Shown: in pieces, positions 42,346 to 51,324 of the stretch
How the letters are laid out: each line of letters starts with the position of its first letter
How positions within the stretch are numbered: position 1 is the first letter of the stretch
Origin: Olleya aquimaris
GTDB lineage: Bacteria; Bacteroidota; Bacteroidia; Flavobacteriales; Flavobacteriaceae
DNA length: 64,000 nucleotides
NCBI RefSeq assembly: GCF_003259525.1
Contig: NZ_QLLO01000001.1
Location: 434,001 to 498,000, forward strand
Direction: 5' to 3'
The notes under the pieces: model-generated
Seen by the model: the letters and a program-made list of their open reading frames with translations, nothing else
Databases searched by the model: none
What the model was told of the DNA's origin: nothing
Program-made: the position numbers and the translations under genes

Positions 42346-45255
42346 TTAAAAATCAATGTTTACACCCATTACGAAAGATCTAGGTCTTGGATAAAAATTA
42401 TTATCAATTCCTAAATTAATTTCTGGATCTAATCCATTATAATCTGTTATTGTTAACACGTTTTGTAAAGATCCATAGAATCTAAACGTGGTATTTTTTA
42501 CTTTGTCTAATGTATAGCCTAAAGTTATATTGTCAATTTTAAAGAACGATGCCTCTTGAATAAAATGATCACTTAAAGCTGTTCTGTCACTAATTACAGT
42601 AAACCCACTATTATAGTAGTCTGCATGAATATTAGATAAAATATTATTATTAGTAGCATTGACTAAGACACCTCTATTTGCTTCAACATCGTTATACATG
42701 TAGTTTCCTAAGCTTGCTCTTGATTGTAAAGAGAAGTCCCAGTTTTTGTAACTAACGTTAGTATTGAAGCCCATTAAAATATCTCCAAATGGATCTTCTT
42801 TAATGTATTTGTCTTCATCATTAATAATATTATCTCCATTTCTATCAACAAATACACCTTCTAAAGGTTTTCCAGAAGCATCATATACTTGTTGGAATAC
42901 ATAGAAGCTATTAGCAGATTCTCCTTCTCTGTGTACCTGAACAGTATTACCAACACCAGTAGAAATACCACCTTGAGGTTGGTCAACAGATAGTTTAGTA
43001 ATTTTATTATCATTAAACGCTACATTATAATTTACAGACCATTCAAAATCATCTGTTTTTACAGGAATAACATTTAGATTAAATTCTAATCCTTTGTTTT
43101 CCATGTTACCAATATTAGCGTTAATTCTGTTACCAAAGTTTGTAAAAGGGTCTACTAAAGAGCTTGCTATAAGGTCATTAGTTTCTTTTACATAAGCATT
43201 AATAGATCCAGAAATACGTCTGTCAAGAAATGCATAATCTAAACCTAAGTTAAATGTTCTTCCAATCTCCCAACGTAAATCTTTATTAATTGGTTCTGGT
43301 CTGTATGTTTGGAAAAACCCACTTCCAAATTGATAGTTAGCAGTATCTGTACTACCGTTATAACGCGTTAAGAATTGATAATCTCCTAAGCCATTAACGT
43401 TTCCAACTTCTCCATAACCAACACGTAGTTTAAGCTCGTTAAAGAAAGAATCTTGCATAAAATCTTCTTTATGAATACTCCATGCAGCAGCAACTGAAGG
43501 GAAAATTCCCCAGCGGTCATCTGGATTTAATTTAGAAGACGCATCAGCTCTTAAAGTGGCTGTTAAATAATATTTACCATCATAATCGTAATTTGCTCTT
43601 CCAAAATAAGATAGTAATACATTTTTAGATTTGTCTATAAATTCAAATTGATTACCATCCTCTTGCGCTTCACTATCATTACTAAAGTTGTCAAACTCAA
43701 AAGATTGGTATGCATAACCACCAGCTACTGTTAAGTTGTGTACATCGTTAAATGACTTTTTGTAAGTTAAGTAAGCATCAAAAACTTTATTGTCTGAATT
43801 TTGTACATAGCTAGTTCTAGAACCATTAAATGTAGCATCAGATGTAGGAATAAATTCTGAAGTAATTCTTCTACCATGACTATTAGAGGTGTCAAAACCT
43901 ACATTAACAGTAGCAGTTAAGTCTTCAAAACCATGAATTTTATAATCAAATTTAGCGTTTCCTACAAAACGTCTTACTTCTGCAGTATCATCAATTAAAT
44001 TTAAAAGAGCTAATGGATTTGTTGGCGCTAAGTTATTTTGGTTTCCAGTACCACTATCTAACCATGCAAAGTAACCTCCGTATTGCGAGTTAGGGTCATA
44101 GATAGCTTGTGTAGGATCAAATCCAACAGCACTACCTATTGCACCTCTATCTGCAAAAGTGTTTTCTGTATACATAGCTCTAGCATTCAACTCTACGTTT
44201 AAATGGTCTTCAAGGAAAGTAGGCGTTAAGCTAACAGAACCAGTTGTACGTTTTAAGTTGTCACCATCTAATATACCTCCATGCTCAGAGTAACCTAAAG
44301 AGGCTCTCATTGGCACACCAAAAGCATTACCTAATGCGCTAAAGTTATGATCTTGTCCAAAAGCAGTAGTATAAATTTCATTTTGCCAGTTTGTATTTGC
44401 ATCTCCTAAAAGCGCAATTTGTGCAGGCGTACCAATATCGTTAATTAACTCTCTAAATTGATTAGCTGAAAGCACATCAATTTCATCTACAGGACTGTAT
44501 ACTGTAGTTTGAGAACTAATATTAAATTTAAAGTCTTTATTTTTTCCTTTTTTAGTAGTAATTAAAATAACACCATTTGCTGCTCTAGATCCATAAATTG
44601 CAGTTGAAGAGGCGTCTTTTAAAACAACAAAAGTTTCAATATCGTTAGGGTTAATAAAGTTTAATGGGTTTCTAGATCCACCAACTCCACCATTATCTAA
44701 TGGTATTCCGTCAACTACATAAAGTGGTTGAGTAGTTAAAGATAACGATCCAGCACCACGTATATTAATACTTTGACCGTCACCAGGAGCTCCACTTCCA
44801 GAAGTAACATTAACACCAGCTACTTTACCACTAATAAGCGATTGAGCAGATACAATTGGACCTTTGTTAAAGTCTTCACTAGTTAATAAATCTGTTGTTC
44901 CTGTTAAATCTTCTTTTTTAACACCTCCATAACCAATAACGACAATCTCATCTAGTAACGCAGCATCTTCTGCTAAAGAAACATCTATTCTAGACTGTCC
45001 AGTGTAAGTGACCTCTTGAGTTAAATACCCAATATATGAGAATACTAATACATCTCCATTGTTTACGTCAATTGAATAATTACCATCAAAATCTGTAGCA
45101 GTACCTTTGGTTGTGTTTTTTACAACAACATTTACCGTTGGTATTGGTAAGGCGGTTGCTTGTTCTGTAACTGTTCCAGAAACTGTTGTTTGTGCAAGCA
45201 TAACAGTTGGTATAAACAGTAAAGCTAAAAGCAGCCTTTTAAAAATTGTTTTCAT
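42346..45255 (-). CDS. SusC/RagA-family TonB-linked outer-membrane transporter
   Basis: A 969-residue TonB-dependent transporter. The signal peptide ends near VMLAQ. A carboxypeptidase-regulatory-like domain follows at ~22-95 (VSGTVTEQATALPIPTVNV, FDGNYSIDVNNGD), then a TonB-box region and plug domain (EIVVIGYGGVKKEDLTG, with VYVVDGIPLDN-type residues and the SusC mark DASSTAIYGSRAANGVILITTKKGK). The 22-strand barrel ends with a short aromatic strand. It takes up maltodextrins too large for porins, with SusD as lid. It is the first gene of the minus-strand arm and lies downstream of a LacI-type palindrome. Confidence 0.95.
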   Translation of the reverse strand: MKTIFKRLLLALLFIPTVMLAQTTVSGTVTEQATALPIPTVNVVVKNTTKGTATDFDGNYSIDVNNGDVLVFSYIGYLTQEVTYTGQSRIDVSLAEDAALLDEIVVIGYGGVKKEDLTGTTDLLTSEDFNKGPIVSAQSLISGKVAGVNVTSGSGAPGDGQSINIRGAGSLSLTTQPLYVVDGIPLDNGGVGGSRNPLNFINPNDIETFVVLKDASSTAIYGSRAANGVILITTKKGKNKDFKFNISSQTTVYSPVDEIDVLSANQFRELINDIGTPAQIALLGDANTNWQNEIYTTAFGQDHNFSALGNAFGVPMRASLGYSEHGGILDGDNLKRTTGSVSLTPTFLEDHLNVELNARAMYTENTFADRGAIGSAVGFDPTQAIYDPNSQYGGYFAWLDSGTGNQNNLAPTNPLALLNLIDDTAEVRRFVGNAKFDYKIHGFEDLTATVNVGFDTSNSHGRRITSEFIPTSDATFNGSRTSYVQNSDNKVFDAYLTYKKSFNDVHNLTVAGGYAYQSFEFDNFSNDSEAQEDGNQFEFIDKSKNVLLSYFGRANYDYDGKYYLTATLRADASSKLNPDDRWGIFPSVAAAWSIHKEDFMQDSFFNELKLRVGYGEVGNVNGLGDYQFLTRYNGSTDTANYQFGSGFFQTYRPEPINKDLRWEIGRTFNLGLDYAFLDRRISGSINAYVKETNDLIASSLVDPFTNFGNRINANIGNMENKGLEFNLNVIPVKTDDFEWSVNYNVAFNDNKITKLSVDQPQGGISTGVGNTVQVHREGESANSFYVFQQVYDASGKPLEGVFVDRNGDNIINDEDKYIKEDPFGDILMGFNTNVSYKNWDFSLQSRASLGNYMYNDVEANRGVLVNATNNNILSNIHADYYNSGFTVISDRTALSDHFIQEASFFKIDNITLGYTLDKVKNTTFRFYGSLQNVLTITDYNGLDPEINLGIDNNFYPRPRSFVMGVNIDF

Positions 45256-45363
45256 ACAATAATATTAAGTTAGTTTAAATTATAAATGTATATTTTTACT
45301 TCTCGATGATAAATCTATATAAAATATATGTTAAAATTCTGTTGGGCCTTATATAATAAGTAG

Positions 45364-45377
45364 CGAAAACGTTTTCG
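45364..45377. promoter_or_regulatory. LacI-type operator palindrome
   Basis: CGAAAACGTTTTCG is a perfect 14-base palindrome with the central CG of LacI/GalR operators. It lies between susC (109 bases from its ATG) and lacI (148 bases from its ATG), so the adjacent LacI protein is the natural candidate to bind it. Confidence 0.8.
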
Positions 45378-45487
45378 TGTTGAAAACTTTTTGCATATTT
45401 ATCTTAAACAGCATAAAAATAATGAATAATCATCATTCAATAAAGCATATCGCTTTCAAACTAATAATTTTAACACCTTATAATTAT

Positions 45488-45509
45488 CAAATCTAAAATG
45501 TTAGATTTG
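45488..45509. promoter_or_regulatory. Inverted repeat just upstream of lacI
   Basis: CAAATCTAA and TTAGATTTG form 9-bp arms around AATG. The right arm contains TAGATTTG, a match to the -7 consensus for lacI, and the left arm gives the same box on the minus strand. The right arm ends 15 bases before the lacI ATG. It may be a promoter, an autoregulatory site, or both. Confidence 0.45.
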
Positions 45510-45524
45510 CTTTTTTATTAGCTT

Positions 45525-46565
45525 ATGAAAAAGAAAATCACACTTAAACAAATTGCAAGAGAGTTAGATGTGTCTATTTCAACTGTGTCTAAAGCCCTAA
45601 GAAATAGTATAGAGATTAGCGAGGATACACGTCAAAAAGTTCAAGCGTTTGCTAAGTTATACAACTATAGACCTAACAATATTGCACTGAGTCTTAAAAA
45701 CCGAAAGACTAAAACTATAGGTATAATTATCCCAGAAATTGTACACCATTTTTTCTCTAAAGTCATTAGTGGTATTGAAGCAGTAGCTAATAAAAGAGGA
45801 TATAATGTAATTGTTGGGTTGTCTAACGAATCGTTTTCTAAAGAGGTTATTAATATGGAAATGCTAGCCAATGGTAGTATTGACGGTTTTATATTATCTA
45901 TTGCTAAAGAAACCCTGCAACAACAAGATTACCACCATTTTACCGAAACTATAAACCAAGGAATGCCAATAGTAATGTTTGATCGTGTGGTTAACGAAAT
46001 TAAATGCGATAAAGTTATTGTTGATGATGCTGAAGGAGCAAAAAAAGCAGTAAGTAAATTAATAGAAAACGGTTGTAAACACATAGCTATTATTACTACA
46101 AAGGATTATGTAAGTGTCGGTAAATATAGAACACAAGGCTATTTAGAAGCTTTAGAAAATTATAAAATAAATCCTAAAGCAAGTTTAATATTAAAGGTTG
46201 ACGACGAGTTGTTATCCGAAGACCATTTAGATTCCCTTGAAAAAGAAATTGAAATCTTATTTCAGAAAAACAAAAAACTTGACGGAATATTTGCAGTAAA
46301 CGAACTATACGCCATTACTGCAATGAAAGTAGCCAGAAAACTTGGTTTAAACATGCCTGAAGATGTTCAGATTATTGGTTTTACAGATGGTGTATTGTCT
46401 AAACATGCAGTTCCAACATTGACAACAGTCAGTCAACATGGTCAAAAAATTGGTGAAAAAGCAGCAGAATTATTAATTAATAATTTAGAGCGTGAAGATG
46501 AAGAAGATACCTACGAAACAGTAGTTATTGAAACCGAATTGATAGAACGCGCATCCACAAAATAA
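45525..46565 (+). CDS. LacI family transcriptional regulator of the maltodextrin locus
   Basis: A 346-residue LacI/GalR regulator. The N-terminal helix-turn-helix reads TLKQIARELDVSISTVSKALRN, followed by the hinge helix YNYRPNNIALSLKNRKTKTIG. The effector domain has two periplasmic-binding-protein-like lobes (IIIPEIVHHFFSKVISGIE; GIFAVNELYAITAMKVARKLG). In other flavobacteria LacI proteins at this position control starch PULs. It is divergent from susC, and the palindrome between them is its likely site. The effector may be a maltodextrin or a phosphorylated sugar, which cannot be told from sequence. Confidence 0.93.
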   Translation: MKKKITLKQIARELDVSISTVSKALRNSIEISEDTRQKVQAFAKLYNYRPNNIALSLKNRKTKTIGIIIPEIVHHFFSKVISGIEAVANKRGYNVIVGLSNESFSKEVINMEMLANGSIDGFILSIAKETLQQQDYHHFTETINQGMPIVMFDRVVNEIKCDKVIVDDAEGAKKAVSKLIENGCKHIAIITTKDYVSVGKYRTQGYLEALENYKINPKASLILKVDDELLSEDHLDSLEKEIEILFQKNKKLDGIFAVNELYAITAMKVARKLGLNMPEDVQIIGFTDGVLSKHAVPTLTTVSQHGQKIGEKAAELLINNLEREDEEDTYETVVIETELIERASTK

Positions 46566-46574
46566 AAATTTAAC

Positions 46575-46604
46575 ATTGACCATTTAAAAACTTTTATATC
46601 TTTA
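46575..46604 (+). promoter_or_regulatory. Putative promoter of the MFS-GH operon
   Basis: ATTG at 46575-46578, 18 bases, and TATCTTTA at 46597-46604 match the Bacteroidetes consensus with one mismatch in each box. A leader of ~85 bases follows, with a hairpin at 46647-46672. Confidence 0.5.
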
Positions 46605-46646
46605 CGGCAATCAAAACTTATATTTTTACTTCTCAGGTAATTTAGT

Positions 46647-46672
46647 TTTGATAAGTTTTTTCGCTTATCAAA
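46647..46672 (+). promoter_or_regulatory. Leader hairpin before the MFS gene
   Basis: TTTGATAAG and CTTATCAAA form a perfect 9-bp stem with an 8-nt loop (TTTTTTCG), 26 bases before the MFS start. No T-tract follows, so it is not a terminator. It could affect mRNA stability or bind a regulator. Confidence 0.45.
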
Positions 46673-46697
46673 TAGTATAAACTAACAACATACTATT

Positions 46698-48215
46698 ATG
46701 AAAAAACGCACGCTAGGTTTTTGGGAAATTTGGAATATGAGTTTCGGTTTTCTAGGAATCCAAATGGGCTTTGCGCTCCAAAACGCCAATGTTAGTAGGA
46801 TATTTCAAACCTTAGGTGCTAATGTAGAGGATATTCCAATTCTTTGGGTTGCAGCGCCACTTACAGGTCTTATTGTACAACCAATTGTTGGTTATTTTAG
46901 CGACAGAACATGGCATTCAAAATTAGGAAGACGACGACCGTTTTTCTTGGTTGGAGCTATATTGGCTTCTCTTGCATTATTTTTAATGCCTAATTCTCCA
47001 GTGCTTTGGATTGCTGCAGGAATGCTTTGGATTATGGATGCTTCTATTAATATTTCAATGGAACCATTTAGAGCTTTTGTTGGAGATAATCTTCCAGACC
47101 ATCAATTAACCAAAGGTTTTGCAATGCAAAGCTTTTTTATTGGTATTGGTGCCTATGTAGCTTCTAGACTTCCTGAGTTTATGGCCTATATCGGGATTTC
47201 TAACACTGCGCCAGAAGGTGTAATACCAGATACTGTAAAGTATTCATTTTACATTGGTGGTATTGCTTTTTTAATAGCTGTTTTATGGACGGTTTTTAAA
47301 TCCAAAGAGTATTCGCCAGAAGAAATGGCAGCATTCGAAAATAATGAAGAGACTCAAAAACCTATAGAAGAACACTTAGAATCTTGGTACATTCAAAATG
47401 GAAAAGCTCATTTAACTTATGGTGCTATTGCAACACTTTTAGGGTTAATAGCTACCTATGCTGTATATCATTTTGAGTTAAAAAAAGACTTATATGTGCT
47501 AACCTTAGGTTTAATTACACTTGCTGGTGTAGCATTAATTATTTCAGGAATTATGCAAACTAAGCATCATTTTAAAAATGGGTTTGTTACCATTATGAAT
47601 GACTTTCAAACCATGCCTAAAGTCATGAAACAATTAGCATGGGTGCAATTCTTTTCGTGGTTTGCACTATTTTCTATGTGGATTTATACCACAGGAGCTG
47701 TAACCCAACATATTTATGGAACGACAGATACTACATCTAGTGCCTATAATCTTGGTGCTAACCAGGTAGGTGCCATGTTTGCAAATTATAATTTGGTCGC
47801 AGCAGCAGTTGCTTTTTTATTACCACTTTTAGCAAAAAAGACTAGTAGAAAATTTACTCACTTTGTAGCCTTAGTATTAGGAGGTTTTGGTTTAATTTCC
47901 ATTTATTTCATTTCAGAGCCATCCACTTTTATGATTGAGTGGTTACCTATGATAGGCGTTGGTATTGCATGGGCAAGTATTTTATCTGTGCCTTACGCGA
48001 TGTTATCTGGTTCCTTACCAGCAAATAAGATGGGTTATTATATGGGTGTGTTTAATTTCTTTATAGTAATTCCACAATTAGTTGCTGCATCCATTTTAGG
48101 GTTTTTGGTTTCCAAATTTTTTAATAACCAACCAGTATACGCATTAATTGTTGGAGGTGCATCGATGATTTTAGCAGGAATTTTATCGTTAACCGTTAAT
48201 GATAAACAAGAATAA
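46698..48215 (+). CDS. MFS sugar transporter (SLC45-like)
   Basis: A 505-residue major facilitator protein with 12 expected helices. The start KKRTLGFWEIWNMSFGFLGIQMGFALQNANVSRIF, the loop GYFSDRTWHSKLGRRRPFFLVGA (the MFS A-motif region) and the end-of-protein SVPYAMLSGSLPANKMGYYMGVFNFF fit the SLC45/GPH-like group that carries maltose or sucrose with protons. In this locus it should bring maltose or short maltodextrins across the inner membrane for phosphorolysis. It is followed by pgmB after 3 bases, so expression is coupled. Confidence 0.9.
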   Translation: MKKRTLGFWEIWNMSFGFLGIQMGFALQNANVSRIFQTLGANVEDIPILWVAAPLTGLIVQPIVGYFSDRTWHSKLGRRRPFFLVGAILASLALFLMPNSPVLWIAAGMLWIMDASINISMEPFRAFVGDNLPDHQLTKGFAMQSFFIGIGAYVASRLPEFMAYIGISNTAPEGVIPDTVKYSFYIGGIAFLIAVLWTVFKSKEYSPEEMAAFENNEETQKPIEEHLESWYIQNGKAHLTYGAIATLLGLIATYAVYHFELKKDLYVLTLGLITLAGVALIISGIMQTKHHFKNGFVTIMNDFQTMPKVMKQLAWVQFFSWFALFSMWIYTTGAVTQHIYGTTDTTSSAYNLGANQVGAMFANYNLVAAAVAFLLPLLAKKTSRKFTHFVALVLGGFGLISIYFISEPSTFMIEWLPMIGVGIAWASILSVPYAMLSGSLPANKMGYYMGVFNFFIVIPQLVAASILGFLVSKFFNNQPVYALIVGGASMILAGILSLTVNDKQE

Positions 48216-48218
48216 TAA

Positions 48219-48875
48219 ATGACTAAAAAAGGATTCATATTCGATTTAGATGGTGTCATTGTAGACACTGCAAAATATCACTTTTTAGCTTGGCAAAACC
48301 TTGCAAAAAGTATTGATATAGATTTTACACATGAGCAAAACGAACAACTAAAAGGTGTTAGCCGAGTAAAATCGTTAGAAAAAATATTAGAATGGGGTAA
48401 CAAAACCATTTCTGAGGAATTGTTTGCTTCGTTAATGGGTAAAAAAAATGACGAGTATTTAAGCTTCATAGCCAAAATGACTGATCAAGAAATTTTACCA
48501 GATGTACCAAGAGTATTAGATTATTTAATAGAAAAGAAGCAACCAATTTCTTTAGGTTCTGCTAGTAAAAATGCACGACCAATTTTAGATAAAGTCAACT
48601 TGCTTTCAAAGTTTGATGCTATTGTAGATGGTAACGATGTAAGCAAAGCAAAACCAGATCCAGAGGTGTTTTTAATTGCTGCACAACATTTAAATATGAA
48701 ACCAGAAGATTGTATTGTGTTTGAAGATTCTGTAGCAGGAGTACAAGCTGCAAATACTGCAAATATGATTTCTATTGGAATTGGCGAAAAAGACGTATTA
48801 CATGAAGCAGATTATATATTTTCAGATTTTACTGAAATTGATAACAGCTTCATCGACAAATTAATAAACAAATAA
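48219..48875 (+). CDS. pgmB: Beta-phosphoglucomutase
   Basis: A 218-residue HAD enzyme. The nucleophile motif FDLDGVIVDTA has the Asp pair used for the phosphoenzyme and acid/base roles, then HFLAWQNLA, LKGVSRVKSLEKIL (substrate-recognition cap), GSASKNARPIL (phosphate Ser), KAKPDPEVF (Lys) and EDSVAGVQAA (metal acids). These are the beta-PGM features. It converts beta-glucose-1-phosphate to glucose-6-phosphate, the step after a GH65 maltose phosphorylase, whose gene follows. It starts 3 bases after the MFS gene. Confidence 0.93.
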   Translation: MTKKGFIFDLDGVIVDTAKYHFLAWQNLAKSIDIDFTHEQNEQLKGVSRVKSLEKILEWGNKTISEELFASLMGKKNDEYLSFIAKMTDQEILPDVPRVLDYLIEKKQPISLGSASKNARPILDKVNLLSKFDAIVDGNDVSKAKPDPEVFLIAAQHLNMKPEDCIVFEDSVAGVQAANTANMISIGIGEKDVLHEADYIFSDFTEIDNSFIDKLINK

Positions 48876-48880
48876 ATTGA

Positions 48881-48912
48881 ATGTCACACAAAGCGTAGTC
48901 GAAGTGTCATTC
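48881..48912. repeat. REP-like extragenic sequence
   Basis: GTCACACAAAGCGTAGTCGAAGTGTCATTC lies between pgmB and the GH65 gene. The core AGCGTAGTCGAAG is close to the GAGCGCAGTCGAAGG found at 35908-35922. It belongs to a class of short scattered repeats I recognise from flavobacterial genomes. A second odd stretch, AAAAGCGAAGCGATCTAGC, follows at about 48951-48969. Confidence 0.5.
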
Positions 48913-48997
48913 ATCATAAAAACAAATAATTAAAGAGCAAGAGTCAGTCTAAAAGCGAAGCGATCTAGCATCTATGTTCTAATATCTTAATAATACA

Positions 48998-51304
48998 ATG
49001 AATCAAGATTATATACAACCAGACAATTGGTCCATAATTGAAGAAGGCTTTGATGCAGAACGTGTTAAATCTTCAGAAAGTTTATTCAGCATCGGAAATG
49101 GTGCAATGGGACAACGTGCTAATTTTGAAGAACAATACACAGGACCAACCTTTCAAGGAAGTTACATAGCAGGTGTTTATTATCCAGATAAAACCAGAGT
49201 GGGTTGGTGGAAAAATGGCTATCCAGAGTATTTTGCTAAAGTGTTAAATGCACCAAATTGGATAGGTATAAATGTAGAAATAAATGGCGAGCAACTAGAT
49301 TTAAATACTTGTGTTTCGGTGTCTAATTTTAGAAGAGAACTAAACATGAAAGAGGGCTGGTTATCGAGATCGTTTACAGCGACGCTTCAAAATAAACTAC
49401 AAGTTGAGGTTAAAGCAACACGTTTTTTAAGCCTAGATTTAGATGAAGTTGGAGCCATAAATTACCAAGTCACACCAGTAAACGGAGACGCTACCATTCA
49501 ATTTCAACCGTATTTAGATTCTGGAATCACTAACGAAGACACCAATTGGGACGACCAATTTTGGGACACTTTAAATGTGACTTCAGAGAATGAGCAAGCG
49601 TTTATTGAAGCAAAAACAATGAAAACTGGTTTTCATACTTGCACATTTATGCAGTCTTCGGTTTTTGTAAATAATACAAAACAAGAGCAAACTCCAGTAG
49701 TAGATAAACAAGCAAACATTATTTCATTTACGTATACAGTTTCTGTAAGTTCAGGTGAAACAGCAAGTATCCATAAATTTGGTGGTTATACTGTAGATAG
49801 AAACCATGATAAAAATCAATTGGTTGCTGCAGCTAAAAAAGCATTAGATAAAGCAACAAATTTAGGTTTCAATTCACTTTTAGAGAACCAAAAAAAGGCT
49901 TGGTCAAAAATCTGGGAAATGTCAGATATTACCATAGATGGAGATGTCAAAGCACAACAAGGGATTCGTTTTAATATCTTTCAATTAAATCAAACCTATT
50001 TAGGGAAAGATTCTACCTTAAACATTGGTCCAAAAGGATTTACAGGCGAGAAGTATGGTGGGAGTACCTATTGGGATACCGAAGCCTACTGTATCCCGTT
50101 TTATATGGCAACCAAAGATCAACAAGTTGCAAGAAACTTATTAAAATACCGTTATAACCACTTAGAAAAAGCAATTGAAAATGCCGAAAAATTAGGCTTT
50201 TCTAATGGTGCTGCTTTGTATCCAATGGTTACTATGAATGGTGAAGAGTGCCATAACGAATGGGAAATTACCTTCGAAGAAATTCATAGAAATGGTGCTA
50301 TCGCTTTTGCTATTTTTAACTATTATCGTTACACAGGAGATTACAGCTATATTCCAGAAATGGGATTAGAAGTTTTAATTGCTATTGCCAGATTCTGGCA
50401 GCAACGTGCTACGTTTTCAACAGATAAAAACCAGTACGTTATATTAGGTGTAACAGGACCAAATGAATACGAAAATAACGTGAACAATAACTGGTACACA
50501 AACTATTTAGCAAAATGGTGTATCGATTATGCGTTAGAAAATATTGAAAAAGTAAAAGAAGGTCATCATGACGACTACCTACGTATTGCTGGAAAAACAA
50601 AAATTACTCATGAAGAGTTACACGCTTGGAAAAAAGTAGCAGATAATATGTATTTTCCATATTCTGAAAAACATCAAGTATACCTTCAACAAGATGGCTT
50701 TTTAGATAAAGAATTAATTACTGTTGAAGACTTGCCAAAATCAGATAGGCCAATTAATCAAAAATGGAGTTGGGACCGCATTTTACGTTCGCCTTACATT
50801 AAGCAAGCAGATACGTTACAAGGGTTCTATTTCTTTGAAGACCAATTTTCTACAGAAGAATTAAAACGTCATTTCGATTTTTACGAGCCATTTACGGTTC
50901 ATGAAAGCTCGCTATCACCTTGTGTACACAGTATTCAGGCAGCTAAATTAGATCAAATGGAGCAAGCGTACACTTTTTATTTACGTACCTCTAGATTAGA
51001 TTTAGACGATTATAATAAGGAGGTCGAAGAAGGCTTGCACATTACCAGTATGGCTGGAACATGGATGAGTATTGTTGAAGGTTTTGGTGGTATGCGTATT
51101 AAAAATGACACCCTACATTTTGAGCCACGTATTCCAAAACAATGGGACGCGTATTCGTTTAAAGTAAATTTTAGAGACCAGATTTTAAAAGTCAATGTGT
51201 CACAATCAGAAACTACTTTTCAGTTGGAAGGTAACACACAATTAAACATTGTAGTAAATAATAATCCGTTAACTGTTTCTCCAAATAATCTGGTGAAAGT
51301 TTAA
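48998..51304 (+). CDS. GH65 glycoside phosphorylase, maltose phosphorylase type
   Basis: A 768-residue GH65 enzyme. It has an N-terminal beta-sandwich (~1-280), a linker and an (alpha/alpha)6 barrel. Typical blocks are NIGPKGFTGEKYGGSTYWDTE, NGEECHNEWEITFEEIHRNG and VTGPNEYENNVNNNWYTN; Glu490 in the last is the expected general acid. HESSLSPCVHS contributes to the phosphate site. There is no signal peptide, so it is cytoplasmic. The NGEECHNEWEITFEE block is the form seen in maltose phosphorylases, which split maltose with phosphate into glucose and beta-glucose-1-phosphate. pgmB next door uses that product. Other disaccharide specificities cannot be excluded. Confidence 0.92.
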   Translation: MNQDYIQPDNWSIIEEGFDAERVKSSESLFSIGNGAMGQRANFEEQYTGPTFQGSYIAGVYYPDKTRVGWWKNGYPEYFAKVLNAPNWIGINVEINGEQLDLNTCVSVSNFRRELNMKEGWLSRSFTATLQNKLQVEVKATRFLSLDLDEVGAINYQVTPVNGDATIQFQPYLDSGITNEDTNWDDQFWDTLNVTSENEQAFIEAKTMKTGFHTCTFMQSSVFVNNTKQEQTPVVDKQANIISFTYTVSVSSGETASIHKFGGYTVDRNHDKNQLVAAAKKALDKATNLGFNSLLENQKKAWSKIWEMSDITIDGDVKAQQGIRFNIFQLNQTYLGKDSTLNIGPKGFTGEKYGGSTYWDTEAYCIPFYMATKDQQVARNLLKYRYNHLEKAIENAEKLGFSNGAALYPMVTMNGEECHNEWEITFEEIHRNGAIAFAIFNYYRYTGDYSYIPEMGLEVLIAIARFWQQRATFSTDKNQYVILGVTGPNEYENNVNNNWYTNYLAKWCIDYALENIEKVKEGHHDDYLRIAGKTKITHEELHAWKKVADNMYFPYSEKHQVYLQQDGFLDKELITVEDLPKSDRPINQKWSWDRILRSPYIKQADTLQGFYFFEDQFSTEELKRHFDFYEPFTVHESSLSPCVHSIQAAKLDQMEQAYTFYLRTSRLDLDDYNKEVEEGLHITSMAGTWMSIVEGFGGMRIKNDTLHFEPRIPKQWDAYSFKVNFRDQILKVNVSQSETTFQLEGNTQLNIVVNNNPLTVSPNNLVKV

Positions 51305-51324
51305 ACTTAAAAACACTAATTAAA

